Notes: a model not told the origin generated them from the sequence alone. Positions 31,678 to 44,550 are shown, counted from the stretch's first letter. The stretch: DNA of 64,000 nucleotides from Lederbergia panacisoli (GCF_024626525.1 NZ_JANJGU010000015.1:20384-84383); one strand, 5' to 3'. Program-made: numbers and translations.

Positions 31678-31709
31678 CGCTTTAAAACTAGAATAGAAAT
31701 TTTAAAGCG
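31678..31709 (-). other. Hairpin in the fusA-tuf gap
   Basis: CGCTTTAAAA and TTTTAAAGCG form a perfect 10-bp stem with a 12-nt loop. No T tract follows on the minus strand, so it is more likely a processing or stability element than a terminator. Confidence 0.5.
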
Positions 31710-31760
31710 ACTCCTAGCATATCTAATAGTAGTTATACTTGATTAATTGTTTAAAATCAA

Positions 31761-33839
31761 TTATTGACCGCTATTTTTTTTGATAATTTCTTCCGAAATT
31801 GATTTCGGCACTTCTTCGTAATGATCAAAGAACATTGTATATGTTCCACGACCTTGTGTATTAGAACGAAGTGATGTTGCATAACCAAACATTTCAGCAA
31901 GAGGAACGAACGCTTTAACGACTTGTGCGTTTCCACGTGCTTCCATTCCTTCTACACGTCCACGGCGTGATGTAATATCACCCATGATATCTCCAAGGTA
32001 TTCCTCAGGGATTACGACTTCAACTTTCATAAGTGGCTCAAGCAATACTGGGTTACATTTTTTCACAGCGTTTTTAAGTGCCATAGAAGCTGCAATTTTA
32101 AATGCCATCTCACTCGAGTCAACATCATGGTAAGAACCGTCAAATAGTCTTGCTTTAACGTCGATTAATGGGTAACCAGCAAGTACACCGTTCGCCATTG
32201 AATCTTCAAGACCAGCTTGTACAGCAGGGACATATTCACGTGGAACAACCCCACCCACGATTCCATTTACAAATTCGAAGCCTTTTCCTTCTTCGTTAGG
32301 AGAGAATTCAATCCATACATGACCGAATTGACCACGACCACCGGATTGGCGAACGAATTTACCTTCTACTTCAGCAGAAGTACGGAATGTTTCACGGTAT
32401 GATACTTGAGGTGCACCAACGTTTGCTTCTACCTTGAATTCACGCTTCATACGGTCAACAAGGATGTCTAAGTGAAGCTCACCCATACCAGAGATAACGA
32501 CTTGGCCTGTTTCAGGATTTGTTTCCGCACGGAATGTCGGATCCTCTTCTTGAAGTTTCCCAAGTGCAGTACCCATTTTATCTTGGTCCGCTTTTGATTT
32601 TGGTTCAATCGCAACGGAGATAACTGGCTCTGGAAACTCCATAGACTCAAGGATAACTAGATCCTTTTCATCACAAAGAGTGTCACCTGTACCTGTGTCT
32701 TTCAAACCAACCGCAGCAGCGATATCTCCACTATATGCTGTAGAGATTTCTTCACGGTGATTGGCGTGCATTTGCAAGATACGTCCAACACGTTCACGTT
32801 TACCTTTCGTGGAGTTTTGAACATAAGATCCAGAGTTCAATGTTCCAGAGTATACACGGAAAAACGTTAGACGACCAACGTAAGGGTCGGTCATTACTTT
32901 GAAGGCAAGAGCTGAGAAAGGCTCGTTGTCATCAGCATGACGGGCAATCTCTTCTTCTGTATCAGGAATGATTCCCTTAATTGATTCGATATCAGTTGGT
33001 GCAGGCAGGTAATCAAGAACCGCGTCAAGTACCTTCTGAACACCTTTGTTTTTAAATGCTGTTCCGCAAAGAACTGGGAAGAATTCTACTTTCAATGTTG
33101 CTTGACGAATGGCAGCTTTCAATTCCTCTGAAGAAATTTCTTCTCCTTCGAGATATTTCATCATCAATTCTTCATCAAAGTCGGCAACAGCTTCGATTAA
33201 GCTTCCACGCATTTCTTCAGCTTGGTCACGAAGGTCTTCAGGAATTTCCTTTTCAACAGCATCAAGTGCTGCATCGCCTTCATAGAACCAAGCTTTCATT
33301 TCTACAAGGTCAACCATTCCAGTAAAGGTATCTTCCGCACCAATTGGAAGTTGAACTGGGTGTGCATTCGCTTGTAGGCGATCATGAAGTGTTTTAACAG
33401 AGTATAGGAAGTCCGCACCGATTTTATCCATTTTATTAACGAATACAATCCGTGGAACACCGTATGTTGTTGCTTGGCGCCAAACTGTTTCAGTTTGAGG
33501 CTCAACGCCTGATTGGGCATCAAGTACAGTTACTGCTCCATCAAGTACACGAAGAGAACGTTCAACTTCTACTGTGAAGTCTACGTGTCCAGGTGTGTCA
33601 ATGATGTTTACACGGTAGCCTTTCCATTGTGCAGTTGTTGCTGCAGATGTAATCGTAATACCGCGCTCCTGCTCTTGTTCCATCCAGTCCATTTGTGAAG
33701 CACCTTCGTGCGTTTCACCAATTTTATGAATGCGCCCTGTATAGAAAAGAATACGTTCGGTAGTTGTTGTTTTACCGGCGTCGATATGAGCCATTATTCC
33801 GATATTACGTGTCTTTTCTAAGGAGAATTCTCTTGGCAT
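31761..33839 (-). CDS. fusA: Elongation factor G
   Basis: The translocase GTPase. The 692-residue protein has [38 protein letters not shown] and [11 protein letters not shown] in the G domain, and ends [16 protein letters not shown]. It is preceded by rpsG and followed by tuf in the str operon. Confidence 0.98.
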   Translation of the reverse strand: MPREFSLEKTRNIGIMAHIDAGKTTTTERILFYTGRIHKIGETHEGASQMDWMEQEQERGITITSAATTAQWKGYRVNIIDTPGHVDFTVEVERSLRVLDGAVTVLDAQSGVEPQTETVWRQATTYGVPRIVFVNKMDKIGADFLYSVKTLHDRLQANAHPVQLPIGAEDTFTGMVDLVEMKAWFYEGDAALDAVEKEIPEDLRDQAEEMRGSLIEAVADFDEELMMKYLEGEEISSEELKAAIRQATLKVEFFPVLCGTAFKNKGVQKVLDAVLDYLPAPTDIESIKGIIPDTEEEIARHADDNEPFSALAFKVMTDPYVGRLTFFRVYSGTLNSGSYVQNSTKGKRERVGRILQMHANHREEISTAYSGDIAAAVGLKDTGTGDTLCDEKDLVILESMEFPEPVISVAIEPKSKADQDKMGTALGKLQEEDPTFRAETNPETGQVVISGMGELHLDILVDRMKREFKVEANVGAPQVSYRETFRTSAEVEGKFVRQSGGRGQFGHVWIEFSPNEEGKGFEFVNGIVGGVVPREYVPAVQAGLEDSMANGVLAGYPLIDVKARLFDGSYHDVDSSEMAFKIAASMALKNAVKKCNPVLLEPLMKVEVVIPEEYLGDIMGDITSRRGRVEGMEARGNAQVVKAFVPLAEMFGYATSLRSNTQGRGTYTMFFDHYEEVPKSISEEIIKKNSGQ

Positions 33840-33890
33840 TTCGTATTTCTCCTTCCTGGGATGAGTAGTAAAATTTTATAAAATGATATC

Positions 33891-34361
33891 TTACCAGCGA
33901 TAATGTGCGAATGCTTTGTTTGCTTCCGCCATTTTATGCATATCTTCACGCTTTTTAACAGAAGCTCCAGTATTATTGGCAGCATCCATAATTTCATAAG
34001 CTAGTCGCTCTTCCATCGTTTTTTCTCCGCGAAGACGAGCGTAATTTACTAACCAGCGCAACCCTAAAGTCGAACGGCGGTCCGGACGAACTTCAACAGG
34101 TACTTGGTAGTTGGCACCACCTACGCGGCGAGCTCTAACTTCCAATACTGGCATAATATTTTTCAATGCTTGATCAAATACTTCCATTGCATCCTTACCT
34201 GTACGGTCTTGGATAAGATCAAATGCTGAATAAAGAATTGTTTGTGCTTTACCTCTTTTACCGTCTACCATAAGCTTGTTGATCAAACGTGTTACAAGCT
34301 TTGAGTTGTGAATCGGATCTGGCAGTACGTCTCTTTTTGATACAGGTCCTTTACGTGGCAT
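33891..34361 (-). CDS. rpsG: 30S ribosomal protein S7 (uS7)
   Basis: A primary 16S rRNA binder of the head. The 156-residue product begins [20 protein letters not shown] and ends [13 protein letters not shown]. It lies 38 bp after rpsL. Confidence 0.98.
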   Translation of the reverse strand: MPRKGPVSKRDVLPDPIHNSKLVTRLINKLMVDGKRGKAQTILYSAFDLIQDRTGKDAMEVFDQALKNIMPVLEVRARRVGGANYQVPVEVRPDRRSTLGLRWLVNYARLRGEKTMEERLAYEIMDAANNTGASVKKREDMHKMAEANKAFAHYRW

Positions 34362-34399
34362 CGGTGTTCCTCCTTTCGATGATTCTATCTAATCATTTA

Positions 34400-34873
<474 letters not shown>

Positions 34874-34880
34874 TTAAGGC

Positions 34881-34918
34881 AAAAAACAAGTTTTTGCAGG
34901 TGAGTCAACTGCAAAAAC
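34881..34918 (-). terminator. Hairpin with T tract between rplGB and rpsL
   Basis: GTTTTTGCAG pairs with CTGCAAAAAC, followed by TTGTTTTTT on the minus strand. It lies inside the str operon, so it would attenuate rather than end transcription, raising rplGB over the genes behind it. Confidence 0.65.
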
Positions 34919-34922
34919 ACCT

Positions 34923-35171
34923 TTATTGAATAATGGCAACAGTCGTTGCTCCAACATCAATGCCGCATGCTTTCCCCAGCTTTTTCATAGAGTCCACTAT
35001 TGTAATAGGTACATCCATTTCTTTAGCTGTGTGAATGATACTTTCCGCAATTCGCGGATCAGCGTCTGATGCAACGAATACTTCAAGTACATGCCCTGAT
35101 TTAAGAGCCCTTACTGTTTGCTTTGTTCCTACGATCACGTTTGTTGCCTGTGACACTTTTTCATAAGACAT
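34923..35171 (-). CDS. rplGB: L7Ae-family K-turn-binding protein (YbxF)
   Basis: An 82-residue member of the L7Ae/L30e family that binds kink-turn RNA. It begins [20 protein letters not shown] and contains [20 protein letters not shown]. The frame is open upstream to 35237, but a consensus promoter lies inside that stretch, so MSYEKV is the start. It precedes rpsL as in other Bacillus. Confidence 0.93.
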   Translation of the reverse strand: MSYEKVSQATNVIVGTKQTVRALKSGHVLEVFVASDADPRIAESIIHTAKEMDVPITIVDSMKKLGKACGIDVGATTVAIIQ

Positions 35172-35220
35172 TTTCAATATCCTCCAAAGTAACAGGTATA
35201 ATGATAGGAGCACCTTGAAT

Positions 35221-35249
35221 ATATTATCATCTGTCATTTTCTATGTCAA
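35221..35249 (-). promoter_or_regulatory. Sigma-A promoter of rplGB-rpsL-rpsG-fusA-tuf
   Basis: TTGACA (35249-35244), a 17-bp spacer and TAATAT (35226-35221) on the minus strand, 50 bp before rplGB and just behind the rpoC terminator. Confidence 0.85.
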
Positions 35250-35256
35250 TAAAAAC

Positions 35257-35297
35257 ATAAAAAATATTTGCTAGTCGACTATAGAGCCGACTAGCAA
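35257..35297 (-). terminator. Intrinsic terminator after rpoC
   Basis: TTGCTAGTCG pairs perfectly with CGACTAGCAA around a 10-nt loop, followed by ATATTTTTTATG. The stem shares GCTAGTCGA with the ends of the dispersed repeats described below. Confidence 0.8.
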
Positions 35298-35315
35298 CAT
35301 CTATTATCCCTTACA

Positions 35316-38300
35316 TTACTCTGCGCTTACTGCCTCGTCCTCTACCGTAACAGCTACCGCTTTCCGATATCTTTGCATACCAGTTCCAGCAGGGACAAGC
35401 TTTCCGATAATGACGTTTTCCTTCAAGCCGAGTAATTCGTCTGTCTTCCCTTTGATGGCAGCGTCTGTAAGAACGCGGGTTGTCTCTTGGAAAGAGGCAG
35501 CTGACAGGAAAGAGTCCGTTTCTAAGGATGCTTTTGTAATACCAAGCAACACCGGACGACCCGTTGCAGGCTGTTTCCCTTCCAGTAGTGCATTTTGATT
35601 GGCATCCGTAAATTGATGGACATCAAGTAGTGTACCTGGCAATACATTTGTATCACCTGCATCAGATACACGCACTTTTCTAAGCATTTGGCGAACCATC
35701 ACTTCAACGTGCTTATCGCCAATTTCAACACCTTGCATTCTGTATACCTTTTGTACTTCAAGAAGTAAATATTCTTGAACCGCAGCGACATCGCGAATGC
35801 GGAGTAATTCTTTCGGATCGATTGACCCTTCTGTTAATTCTTGACCACGTGTAACCTGATCATTAACCGCAACTTTTAAGCGCGCAGTATAAGGTGCATT
35901 ATATGTGCGTGCCTCAATTTCACCTTGAACAACAATCTCATGCTGACGATCGCGCCCTTCCGAAATAGAAGTAACGACACCGCTAATTTCAGAAATAACG
36001 GCAACCCCTTTAGGATTACGCGCTTCAAACAACTCTTGAATACGTGGAAGACCCTGTGTTATATCGTCTCCCGCAACCCCACCTGTATGGAAGGTCCTCA
36101 TCGTCAACTGCGTTCCTGGTTCTCCGATTGACTGAGCTGCGATAATACCAACAGCTTCTCCAACATCAACGACTGAACCAGTAGCTAGATTACGACCATA
36201 GCATTTTTTACAGACGCCATGGCGGGTGTTACATGTAAATGCAGAACGAATCCATACTTCCTGAATTCCCGCATTATCTATGTCTTTCGCTAAGTCTTCA
36301 TCTATAAGCTCATTCTCTGACACAAGAACTTGACCTGTATCAGGATGAACAATTTTCTTCCTTGCATAGCGGCCAATTAAACGCTCTTCAAGAGGCTCTA
36401 TTACTTCAGAACCGTCTTTCAGTGCAGCGACTAGGAGACCTCGATCCGTTCCACAGTCGTCCTCACGAACAATAACGTCCTGTGCAACATCTACAAGCCT
36501 TCTTGTTAAATACCCAGAGTCAGCAGTTTTCAATGCTGTATCCGCAAGACCTTTACGTGCTCCGTGCGTTGAGATAAAGTACTCTAGAACGGTTAACCCT
36601 TCCCGGAAACTGGACTTAATTGGTAATTCAATAATTCGACCTGCCGGGTTGGCCATCAAACCACGCATACCCGCAAGCTGAGTAAAGTTAGAAGCGTTAC
36701 CCCTCGCTCCGGAGTCACTCATCATGAAGATAGGATTCATTTTTTCTAATGTTTTCATTAGTTTACTTTGAATTGTATCTTTAGCGGCACTCCAGATGGC
36801 AATGACACGATCATAGCGTTCTTCCTCTGTAATGAGACCACGCTTAAATTGCTTCATGACATTATCAACTTTATTTTGAGCTTCATTCAAAATCGTTTCC
36901 TTCTCAGCTAATACGACGATATCCGATACCCCGACTGTAATTCCCGCCTTCGTGGAATACTTAAATCCAAGGTTTTTCATTCGGTCGAGCATTTTCGAAG
37001 TTTCCGTAATTTGGAAACGTTTAAAGATTTCAGAGATGATATTTCCTAAAATCTTCTTTTTGAATGGTTCCACTAGTGGTTGTTCTTTGATAAATTCAGC
37101 AACATTAGTGGTTGATGGAACAAAATATTTATCTGGTGTATTTCCTTCTAAATTTTCATTTGTCGGCTCATTAATATACGGAAATGATGGTGGAAGAATC
37201 TCATTAAAGATCAACTTACCTACAGTTGTCACTAACAAGCTATTTCTTTGTTCTTCCGTAAATCTTTCATTTTTTAATGAGTTAGCCTGAATTGCAATTC
37301 GTGTATGAAGATGAACATATCCATTTTGATACGCAATTAAAGCTTCATTCGTATCTCTGAATACCATTCCTTCACCATCGGCACCTTCACGCTCTAGAGT
37401 TAAGTAATAGTTACCTAGTACCATATCCTGAGATGGAGTAACAACAGGTTTTCCATCACGCGGATTTAGGATGTTTTGAGCCGCAAGCATTAATAAACGT
37501 GCTTCCGCTTGCGCTTCCGCTGATAACGGTACGTGAACAGCCATTTGGTCTCCATCAAAGTCTGCATTATAAGCTGTACAAACGAGTGGATGGAGTCGAA
37601 TGGCTCTACCTTCTACTAGAGTAGGCTCAAATGCTTGAATTCCTAGTCTATGAAGAGTCGGCGCCCTGTTTAATAGAACTGGGTGTTCGCGGATGACATC
37701 TTCAAGTACATCCCAAACCTCTGGTTGAACTCGCTCTATTTTTCGTTTTGCGCTCTTAATATTGTGTGCTAGGCCTTTTCCAACTAGTTCCTTCATAACA
37801 AAGGGTTTAAATAGCTCAAGCGCCATCTCTTTTGGTAAACCACATTGGTACATTTTTAAGTTAGGGCCAACAACGATAACAGAACGGCCGGAATAGTCAA
37901 CACGTTTTCCGAGTAAGTTTTGACGGAAACGCCCTTGTTTACCTTTTAACATATGTGAAAGGGATTTAAGTGGACGGTTTCCTGGCCCTGTAACAGGTCT
38001 TCCTCTTCTACCGTTATCGATTAAGGCGTCAACCGCCTCTTGAAGCATCCTCTTTTCGTTTTGCACGATAATGCTAGGTGCTCCAAGGTCTAGAAGTCTT
38101 TTCAAACGATTGTTGCGATTTATTACACGTCGATATAAGTCATTCAGATCTGAAGTGGCAAAACGTCCACCTTCGAGCTGAACCATTGGGCGCAGCTCAG
38201 GCGGAATAACAGGAAGTACATCTAAAACCATCCAATCAGGTTGGTTGCCTGAATGACGGAACGCCTCAAGTACTTCCAAACGCTTAATAGCGCGGGTACG

Positions 38301-38906
38301 GCGTTGTCCTTGGGCTGTTTTAAGTTCTTCTTTAAGCTGTTCCACTTCTTTTTCAAGTTCGATATCTTGAAGTAACTTTTTAATGGCTTCCGCACCCATT
38401 GATGCTTGGAATTGTGATCCATATTTCTCGCGGTATGCACGGTATTCTTTTTCAGAAAGAAGTTGCTTTTTATCTAATGTCGTACTGCCCACATCCGTTA
38501 CAACATAAGATGCGAAATAAATGATTTCTTCCAAAGCACGCGGGGACATGTCGAGGACAAGTCCCATACGGCTTGGAATTCCTTTAAAATACCATATATG
38601 TGAAACTGGTGCAGCTAGTTCAATATGGCCCATTCTTTCACGGCGGACCTTCATACGTGTTACTTCAACGCCACAGCGATCACAGACGACTCCCTTATAA
38701 CGTACACGTTTGTACTTACCGCAATGACATTCCCAGTCCTTCGTAGGACCAAAAATACGTTCACAGAACAGACCATCTTTTTCTGGCTTCAAAGTACGAT
38801 AGTTAATTGTTTCTGGTTTTTTCACTTCACCGAAAGACCAAGAACGGATCTTATCTGGTGAAGCAAGACCGATTTTCATATACTCAAAATTATTAACATC
38901 CAGCAA
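35316..38906 (-). CDS. rpoC: RNA polymerase beta' subunit
   Basis: The 1196-residue catalytic subunit. It begins at a TTG ([20 protein letters not shown]) preceded by GGGAGG. It has the N-terminal zinc site ([20 protein letters not shown]), the active-site [12 protein letters not shown] loop and the second zinc site [13 protein letters not shown]. The bridge-helix and trigger-loop region around [20 protein letters not shown] is conserved. The sequence is full length and ends in an acidic tail. Confidence 0.98.
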   Translation of the reverse strand: MLDVNNFEYMKIGLASPDKIRSWSFGEVKKPETINYRTLKPEKDGLFCERIFGPTKDWECHCGKYKRVRYKGVVCDRCGVEVTRMKVRRERMGHIELAAPVSHIWYFKGIPSRMGLVLDMSPRALEEIIYFASYVVTDVGSTTLDKKQLLSEKEYRAYREKYGSQFQASMGAEAIKKLLQDIELEKEVEQLKEELKTAQGQRRTRAIKRLEVLEAFRHSGNQPDWMVLDVLPVIPPELRPMVQLEGGRFATSDLNDLYRRVINRNNRLKRLLDLGAPSIIVQNEKRMLQEAVDALIDNGRRGRPVTGPGNRPLKSLSHMLKGKQGRFRQNLLGKRVDYSGRSVIVVGPNLKMYQCGLPKEMALELFKPFVMKELVGKGLAHNIKSAKRKIERVQPEVWDVLEDVIREHPVLLNRAPTLHRLGIQAFEPTLVEGRAIRLHPLVCTAYNADFDGDQMAVHVPLSAEAQAEARLLMLAAQNILNPRDGKPVVTPSQDMVLGNYYLTLEREGADGEGMVFRDTNEALIAYQNGYVHLHTRIAIQANSLKNERFTEEQRNSLLVTTVGKLIFNEILPPSFPYINEPTNENLEGNTPDKYFVPSTTNVAEFIKEQPLVEPFKKKILGNIISEIFKRFQITETSKMLDRMKNLGFKYSTKAGITVGVSDIVVLAEKETILNEAQNKVDNVMKQFKRGLITEEERYDRVIAIWSAAKDTIQSKLMKTLEKMNPIFMMSDSGARGNASNFTQLAGMRGLMANPAGRIIELPIKSSFREGLTVLEYFISTHGARKGLADTALKTADSGYLTRRLVDVAQDVIVREDDCGTDRGLLVAALKDGSEVIEPLEERLIGRYARKKIVHPDTGQVLVSENELIDEDLAKDIDNAGIQEVWIRSAFTCNTRHGVCKKCYGRNLATGSVVDVGEAVGIIAAQSIGEPGTQLTMRTFHTGGVAGDDITQGLPRIQELFEARNPKGVAVISEISGVVTSISEGRDRQHEIVVQGEIEARTYNAPYTARLKVAVNDQVTRGQELTEGSIDPKELLRIRDVAAVQEYLLLEVQKVYRMQGVEIGDKHVEVMVRQMLRKVRVSDAGDTNVLPGTLLDVHQFTDANQNALLEGKQPATGRPVLLGITKASLETDSFLSAASFQETTRVLTDAAIKGKTDELLGLKENVIIGKLVPAGTGMQRYRKAVAVTVEDEAVSAE

Positions 38907-38962
38907 GGGGCCTACCTCCCTTTTCGTCTACAGGTTTTACCCTTAATGCTAATTTCAAGGAA

Positions 38963-41900
38963 TTATTCATATGATGCTGCCGTTTCTTCTACTTTAGCAT
39001 CTGGAGCAATATTCAGTGTATCAGCCTGGTTGACATCATCGTCATCATCCAGGTCGCGCATTTCTATTTCTTCTTCATCACCTGAAAGGATTTTCACATC
39101 CATACCAAGGCTTTGAAGTTCTTTAATTAATACTTTAAATGATTCAGGCACTCCTGGTTCAGGGACATTTTCACCCTTCACAATGGCTTCATACGTTTTT
39201 ACACGTCCAACCACATCATCTGATTTAACTGTTAGGATTTCTTGAAGTGTATAAGCCGCACCGTATGCTTCAAGTGCCCAAACTTCCATTTCTCCAAAAC
39301 GTTGTCCACCAAATTGTGCCTTACCACCAAGAGGCTGTTGAGTAACAAGCGAGTAAGGTCCTGTTGAACGAGCATGGAGCTTATCGTCAACCATGTGCGC
39401 AAGTTTGATCATGTACATGATCCCTACGGATACACGGTTATCAAAAGCTTCTCCCGTTCTACCATCATAAAGGACTGTTTTAGCATCGCTCGCCATTCCT
39501 GCTTCTTCAATCGTTTCCCAAACGTCTTCTTCAGTAGCACCATCAAATACTGGTGATGCCATATGAAGACCTAGACTTCTAGCGGCCATACCCAAGTGTA
39601 ATTCTAGTACTTGCCCGATATTCATACGGGATGGTACACCAAGTGGGTTTAACATGACATCGACTGGAGTGCCATCAGGCATATATGGCATATCTTCTTC
39701 AGGGAGGATTCGGGAAATAACCCCTTTGTTTCCATGACGTCCCGCCATTTTATCCCCTTCAGAGATTTTACGTTTTTGAACAATATAGACGCGAACAAGT
39801 TGATTCACTCCTGGAGGGAGCTCATCTCCATCTTCACGATTGAATACTTTTACGTCCAACACAATTCCGCCTCCACCATGTGGTACACGAAGGGAAGTGT
39901 CACGGACTTCACGTGCTTTTTCACCGAAGATTGCATGAAGTAGACGTTCTTCCGCTGTCAGTTCCGTTACACCCTTAGGAGTTACTTTTCCGACAAGCAA
40001 ATCACCATCTTTGACCTCTGCCCCAACTCGGATAATTCCACGTTCATCAAGATTGCGAAGCGCATCTTCTCCAACGTTTGGAATATCACGTGTCATTTCT
40101 TCCGGTCCAAGCTTCGTATCACGGGCTTCAGATTCATATTCTTCAATATGAATGGAAGTATAGACATCATCTTTGACAAGACGTTCGCTCATAATGATTG
40201 CATCTTCGTAGTTATATCCTTCCCATGTCATAAATGCGACAAGGACGTTTCTTCCAAGAGCAAGTTCTCCTTTATCCATTGAAGGACCATCGCCAAGGAT
40301 TTCTCCTTTAGACACTCGGTCTCCTACACTTACGATTGGACGCTGGTTGTAACATGTCCCTTGGTTAGAACGAATAAACTTCTGCATGCGATATTTACGG
40401 AGATCGCCTTTCACTTCTTGACCGTCAACCTCTTGAATGTTGCGGACCCATACTTCACGGGATTCAACATGCTCAACAATTCCGTCATGCTTACAAATAA
40501 CAGCAGCACCAGAATCTTTCGCTGATACATATTCCATACCAGTTCCTACTAGAGGAGCTTCCGGCTGCATAAGTGGAACTGCTTGACGTTGCATGTTCGC
40601 ACCCATTAGAGCACGGTTCGAGTCATCGTTTTCCAAGAATGGAATACATGCTGTTGCCGCTGAAACGACTTGTTTTGGCGATACATCCATATAATCAATA
40701 CGTTCTCTGCGAACAACGGTGTTTTCACCGCGGAAACGAGAAATTACTTCATCGTTAATAAATCCACCCTCATCAGATAGCGGGGCATTCGCTTGAGCTA
40801 CAACGTAATTATCCTCTTCGTCCGCAGTCAAATAATCAATTTGCGGTGTGACTAACCCAGTTTCTGGGTCAACGCGACGATAAGGCGTCTCTATAAAGCC
40901 AAACCGATTCACTTTGGCGAATGTTGATAACGAGTTAATCAATCCAATATTCGGACCTTCAGGCGTTTCAATTGGACACATGCGGCCATAATGCGAGTAA
41001 TGGACGTCACGCACTTCCATTCCGGCACGCTCACGTGTTAATCCACCTGGTCCAAGTGCAGAAAGACGACGTTTATGCGTAAGTTCTGCAAGCGGGTTCG
41101 TTTGGTCCATGAACTGAGATAGCTGGGAACTGCCGAAAAACTCTTTTATCGATGCAATGACTGGGCGAATATTAATCAATTGCTGTGGTGTAATCGTGTT
41201 AATATCCTGAATGGACATACGCTCTCTTACGACACGCTCCATACGGGATAAACCGATTCTAAACTGGTTTTGCAATAATTCACCAACAGATCGAAGACGA
41301 CGATTACCGAGGTGATCGATGTCATCTGTGTCACCTACATCATAAAGCAGGTCAAAGAAATAGCTAATAGATGAGATAATATCAGCAGGTGTAATATTTT
41401 TGATGCCTTCTTCAACATAAGCATTTCCAATTACATTAATGACCTTTTCGTCATCTTCATGAGGAGCATAAATTTTGATAGATTGAACAACAATATCCCC
41501 ATCCAAAACTCCACCATGTTGCTGATACGTTTTAAAACCAGTCCCATTTTCCAAATGAGAGACTATTTTATCCAAATTGCGGCGATCAAGCACTGTACCC
41601 TCTTCCGCAATAATTTCCCCTGTTTCCGGATCTGCTAGAGTTTCAGCCAAACGCTGGTTGAAAAGACGATTTTTAATATGAAGCTTTTTATTCAATTTAT
41701 ATCGCCCAACACTTGCAAGATCATATCTTTTTGGATCAAAGAACCTGGAAACCAGTAAACTTTTTGCATTTTCCACTGTTGGAGGTTCGCCAGGACGAAG
41801 GCGCTCATAAATTTCGAGCAATGCTTTTTCAATGCCTTCCGTATTGTCTTTTTCAAGTGTATTACGGAGGTATTCATTGTCACCTATAAGATCGATGATT

Positions 41901-42517
41901 TCTTGATCAGAACCAAATCCTAATGCCCGCAAAAGAACCGTAACAGGTAATTTCCTCGTCCGATCAATTCGCACATAGACAACATCTTTGGCATCTGTTT
42001 CGTATTCCAGCCATGCACCCCTATTAGGAATGACTGTAGCTGTAAAACCTTTTTTACCGTTCTTGTCGAGCTTTCCGTTGTAGTACACACTCGGAGAACG
42101 TACAAGTTGCGATACAATTACTCGCTCGGCACCATTTATAATAAAGGTACCCATCTCTGTCATTAGAGGAAAATCACCCATAAATACATCTTGGTCTTTT
42201 ACTTCACCTGTTTCTTTATTAACAAGGCGGAGTTTAACCCGTAGCGGAGCGGAATAAGTTGCATCACGCTCTTTTGATTCTTCTACTGAGTACTTGGGTT
42301 CTCCGAGACTGTAATCGATAAATTCCAAAGAAAGATTTCCGGCAAAATCCTCGATTGGCGAGATGTCCTGGAACATTTCCTTTAAGCCCTCATCAAGAAA
42401 CCATTGGTAGGAAGAAGATTGGATTTCGATTAGATTCGGCAGCTCTAAAACTTCGCTGATTCGCGCAAAGCTTCTGCGCTTCCTGTGCCGTCCGTACTGA
42501 ACTAGTTGACCTGTCAA
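38963..42517 (-). CDS. rpoB: RNA polymerase beta subunit
   Basis: The 1184-residue beta subunit. The rifampicin region reads [20 protein letters not shown] then [16 protein letters not shown], with wild-type Q, D, H, R and S residues, so no target resistance is expected. The C-terminus is acidic ([16 protein letters not shown]). A GTG at 42526 touches the ribosome site GAGGGG; the TTG at 42517 is 8 nt from it and gives [15 protein letters not shown], the same start as in B. subtilis. Confidence 0.97.
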   Translation of the reverse strand: MTGQLVQYGRHRKRRSFARISEVLELPNLIEIQSSSYQWFLDEGLKEMFQDISPIEDFAGNLSLEFIDYSLGEPKYSVEESKERDATYSAPLRVKLRLVNKETGEVKDQDVFMGDFPLMTEMGTFIINGAERVIVSQLVRSPSVYYNGKLDKNGKKGFTATVIPNRGAWLEYETDAKDVVYVRIDRTRKLPVTVLLRALGFGSDQEIIDLIGDNEYLRNTLEKDNTEGIEKALLEIYERLRPGEPPTVENAKSLLVSRFFDPKRYDLASVGRYKLNKKLHIKNRLFNQRLAETLADPETGEIIAEEGTVLDRRNLDKIVSHLENGTGFKTYQQHGGVLDGDIVVQSIKIYAPHEDDEKVINVIGNAYVEEGIKNITPADIISSISYFFDLLYDVGDTDDIDHLGNRRLRSVGELLQNQFRIGLSRMERVVRERMSIQDINTITPQQLINIRPVIASIKEFFGSSQLSQFMDQTNPLAELTHKRRLSALGPGGLTRERAGMEVRDVHYSHYGRMCPIETPEGPNIGLINSLSTFAKVNRFGFIETPYRRVDPETGLVTPQIDYLTADEEDNYVVAQANAPLSDEGGFINDEVISRFRGENTVVRRERIDYMDVSPKQVVSAATACIPFLENDDSNRALMGANMQRQAVPLMQPEAPLVGTGMEYVSAKDSGAAVICKHDGIVEHVESREVWVRNIQEVDGQEVKGDLRKYRMQKFIRSNQGTCYNQRPIVSVGDRVSKGEILGDGPSMDKGELALGRNVLVAFMTWEGYNYEDAIIMSERLVKDDVYTSIHIEEYESEARDTKLGPEEMTRDIPNVGEDALRNLDERGIIRVGAEVKDGDLLVGKVTPKGVTELTAEERLLHAIFGEKAREVRDTSLRVPHGGGGIVLDVKVFNREDGDELPPGVNQLVRVYIVQKRKISEGDKMAGRHGNKGVISRILPEEDMPYMPDGTPVDVMLNPLGVPSRMNIGQVLELHLGMAARSLGLHMASPVFDGATEEDVWETIEEAGMASDAKTVLYDGRTGEAFDNRVSVGIMYMIKLAHMVDDKLHARSTGPYSLVTQQPLGGKAQFGGQRFGEMEVWALEAYGAAYTLQEILTVKSDDVVGRVKTYEAIVKGENVPEPGVPESFKVLIKELQSLGMDVKILSGDEEEIEMRDLDDDDDVNQADTLNIAPDAKVEETAASYE

Positions 42518-42595
42518 CTGATTCACCCCTCAAATCATGCGTTATAATGATGCATTTCATCTGGAAAAACCAGAGAAAATGTTGTATCATAGAAC

Positions 42596-42632
42596 AAAAA
42601 GAAAAATGGTTTTGCTGGAAAACCACATTTTT
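42596..42632 (-). terminator. Hairpin with T tract in the rpoB leader
   Basis: AAAATGTGGTTTT and AAAACCATTTTT pair with one mismatch over CCAGC, followed by TCTTTTTG. It lies between the rpoB promoter and rpoB, so it is an attenuator or the end of transcripts from rplJL/ybxB. Confidence 0.6.
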
Positions 42633-42738
42633 CACATGACGAACTATTATTTTATAATCTTTTCCAACTTTGCCAACTTCCATACAATTTATTATGAAAT
42701 TGGCAATAGATTAGAAAACACTATATTCGCATCTTACA

Positions 42739-42767
42739 ATGCTATCACAAGGTTATATGCAAGTCAA
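42739..42767 (-). promoter_or_regulatory. Sigma-A promoter upstream of rpoB
   Basis: TTGACT (42767-42762), 17 bp, TAGCAT (42744-42739). It overlaps the stop codon of the methyltransferase gene and would give a leader of more than 200 nt for rpoBC. Confidence 0.65.
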
Positions 42768-43366
42768 CATTTTAGTGTTCTTAAAATGTAATAGCCTTTC
42801 TTTTTCGCCACCGTCTCAGCGCTGCCGAATAATTCCTCTAGTTTTGCTTTTGCAGACGGCGCCCCTTGTTTTTTTTGAATAACCACCCATAACTCACCCT
42901 CATGTTCCAAACGGTCGAAACATTGCTCAAAAATAGCATGAACAACTTCCTTTCCCGCCCGAATAGGTGGATTTGTTAAAATCGCCGAGAATCTCTCCTC
43001 GACTACACTTTCCAATTGATCACTTTCATAAATATTCACATTATCAATATCGTTTCGCTCGGCATTTTCTTTAGCAAGCGCAATAGCTCTCTGGTTCACA
43101 TCAATCATATGAATAACCCGTTTAGGAAAATCCTTTGCAACGCTCAAACCGATTGGACCGTAGCCACATCCCACATCCAGTATGGGGCCTGCTATTTTCG
43201 GAGGTTCAAATGTATCTATTAATAATCGGGATCCAAAGTCCACTTCACTTTTTGAAAAAACACCTTGGTCTGTTTTAAAACGAAATGAATGATTCCGTAA
43301 TTCCGTGTTCCAAAATTTCGGATCACTTGCAACTTCAGGTTCTCGCGAATAATAATGTTCTACCAT
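42764..43366 (-). CDS. ybxB: RsmC-like class I methyltransferase (YbxB)
   Basis: A SAM-dependent methyltransferase of 200 residues, related to the rRNA guanine-N2 enzymes RsmC/RlmG. It has the SAM motif GPILDVGCGYGPIGLSVAKD and the catalytic NPPIRAG (usually N-P-P-F/I). It probably modifies rRNA; the exact base is unknown. Its place between rplL and rpoB is the same as ybxB in B. subtilis. Confidence 0.9.
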   Translation of the reverse strand: MVEHYYSREPEVASDPKFWNTELRNHSFRFKTDQGVFSKSEVDFGSRLLIDTFEPPKIAGPILDVGCGYGPIGLSVAKDFPKRVIHMIDVNQRAIALAKENAERNDIDNVNIYESDQLESVVEERFSAILTNPPIRAGKEVVHAIFEQCFDRLEHEGELWVVIQKKQGAPSAKAKLEELFGSAETVAKKKGYYILRTLKC

Positions 43367-43402
43367 AACAACCTCTCCTCCCAGGCAGGTAAAAACCTAG
43401 CG

Positions 43403-43437
43403 AAAAAAAGCCCGCTTTATAAGCAGCGAGCTTTTTT
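43403..43437 (-). terminator. Intrinsic terminator after rplL
   Basis: AGCTCGCT and AGCGGGCT pair (with one G-T), followed by seven T on the minus strand. It limits read-through from rplJL into ybxB. Confidence 0.75.
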
Positions 43438-43450
43438 ATTTTCTAGATGA

Positions 43451-43816
43451 TTACTTAACTTCGACGTTAGCTCCAACTTCTTCAAGTTTAGCTTTGATTT
43501 CTTCTGCTTCTTCTTTAGATGCGCCTTCTTTAACTGCCTTTGGAGCATTGTCAACAAGCTCTTTTGCTTCTTTCAAGCCAAGGCCTGTAACTTCACGTAC
43601 AACTTTGATAACTTTAATTTTTTGTGCACCAGCGCTAGCAAGTACTACGTCAAACTCAGTTTGTTCTGCAGCGGCCTCGCCACCAGCAGCACCGCCAACT
43701 ACAGCTACAGGAGCAGCAGCAGTTACGCCAAATTCTTCTTCGATCGCTTTAACTAGATCGTTTAATTCAAGAACTGTCATTTCTTTGACAGCTTCAATGA
43801 TTTGTTCTTTAGTCAT
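43451..43816 (-). CDS. rplL: 50S ribosomal protein L7/L12 (bL12)
   Basis: The stalk protein that recruits translational GTPases. The 121-residue product has the N-terminal dimer domain ([20 protein letters not shown]), the Ala/Gly/Val-rich hinge and the C-terminal domain ([20 protein letters not shown]). GGAGG precedes it. The gap to rplJ is unusually long (233 bp) because it holds a dispersed repeat. Confidence 0.98.
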   Translation of the reverse strand: MTKEQIIEAVKEMTVLELNDLVKAIEEEFGVTAAAPVAVVGGAAGGEAAAEQTEFDVVLASAGAQKIKVIKVVREVTGLGLKEAKELVDNAPKAVKEGASKEEAEEIKAKLEEVGANVEVK

Positions 43817-43874
43817 GATTTATTTCCTCCGTTAATTATATTTGTTTTTAAATAATGTTTTTCACTTTATTCTC

Positions 43875-44050
43875 TGTCCAGCTACATCGCCTATCGACTA
43901 GCAAATTTCCTGCCCTTTTCCCTACGATAAGTCAACATCAGGTGTAATTTGAAATGCCAATTTCACTTACTCGTACCCCTCGTGTTTCCTATATCGCAAG
44001 TCTTAGGCCCTGAAATTTGTACGTCGATGACCAAGGCGTTTCCGCTTTTC
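43875..44050 (-). repeat. Dispersed repeat, copy 3 (rplJ-rplL gap)
   Basis: In minus orientation it begins GAAAAGCGGAAACGCC, contains ATCGACGTAC and GGAAACACGA, then GTTGACTTATCGTAGGG, and ends TTTGCTAGTCGATAGGCG with GTAGCTGGACA. These blocks match, in the same order, the copies at 45518 and 51955. The start GCC..CATCGAC can pair with the end GTCGATAGGC. It abuts the rplJ stop codon exactly, so it must be transcribed between rplJ and rplL. Confidence 0.75.
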
Positions 44051-44550
44051 TATGCGCCTTGTTCTTCTTTTTGGTCTGCAACAGCTTTAGTTGCAAGTGC
44101 CAAGTTGCGAATAGGAGCTTGTAGAACGCTAAGCAACATGGAAAGCAATCCTTCGCGAGATGGAAGTTCTGCAAGTGCTTTGATTTCTTCAACTGTTGCA
44201 ATACTTCCTTCAATCACACCAGCTTTGATTTCAAGCGCTTCATTCTTTTTCGCAAAGTCATTCAAAATTTTTGCAGGAGCTACAACGTCTTCCGTGCTGA
44301 ACGCAATTGCGTTCGGTCCTGTCAATGATTCATTCAAACCTGCAAGTTCAGCAACTTCCGCTGCACGACGTGTCATAGAGTTTTTATAAACTTTGAAATC
44401 GATACCCGCTTCGCGAAGTTGTTTACGAAGTTCAGTTACTTGTGAAACTGATAATCCACGATAATCAACTACAACTGTAGATACACTTGATTTAAATTTC
44501 TCAGAGATTTCTTGCACGATTTGTTTCTTTTGCTCAATTACACTGCTCAT
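44050..44550 (-). CDS. rplJ: 50S ribosomal protein L10 (uL10)
   Basis: The base of the L12 stalk. The 166-residue product begins [21 protein letters not shown] longer open frame to 44628 is rejected because it reads through the leader hairpin and GGGAGG lies directly before the ATG at 44550. Expression is probably autoregulated through the L10 leader upstream. Confidence 0.97.
   Translation of the reverse strand: MSSVIEQKKQIVQEISEKFKSSVSTVVVDYRGLSVSQVTELRKQLREAGIDFKVYKNSMTRRAAEVAELAGLNESLTGPNAIAFSTEDVVAPAKILNDFAKKNEALEIKAGVIEGSIATVEEIKALAELPSREGLLSMLLSVLQAPIRNLALATKAVADQKEEQGA

Noticed and set aside
40800..41200. Possible rifampicin-resistance changes in rpoB
   Set aside because: The residues of the resistance-determining region that I can read are all wild type.
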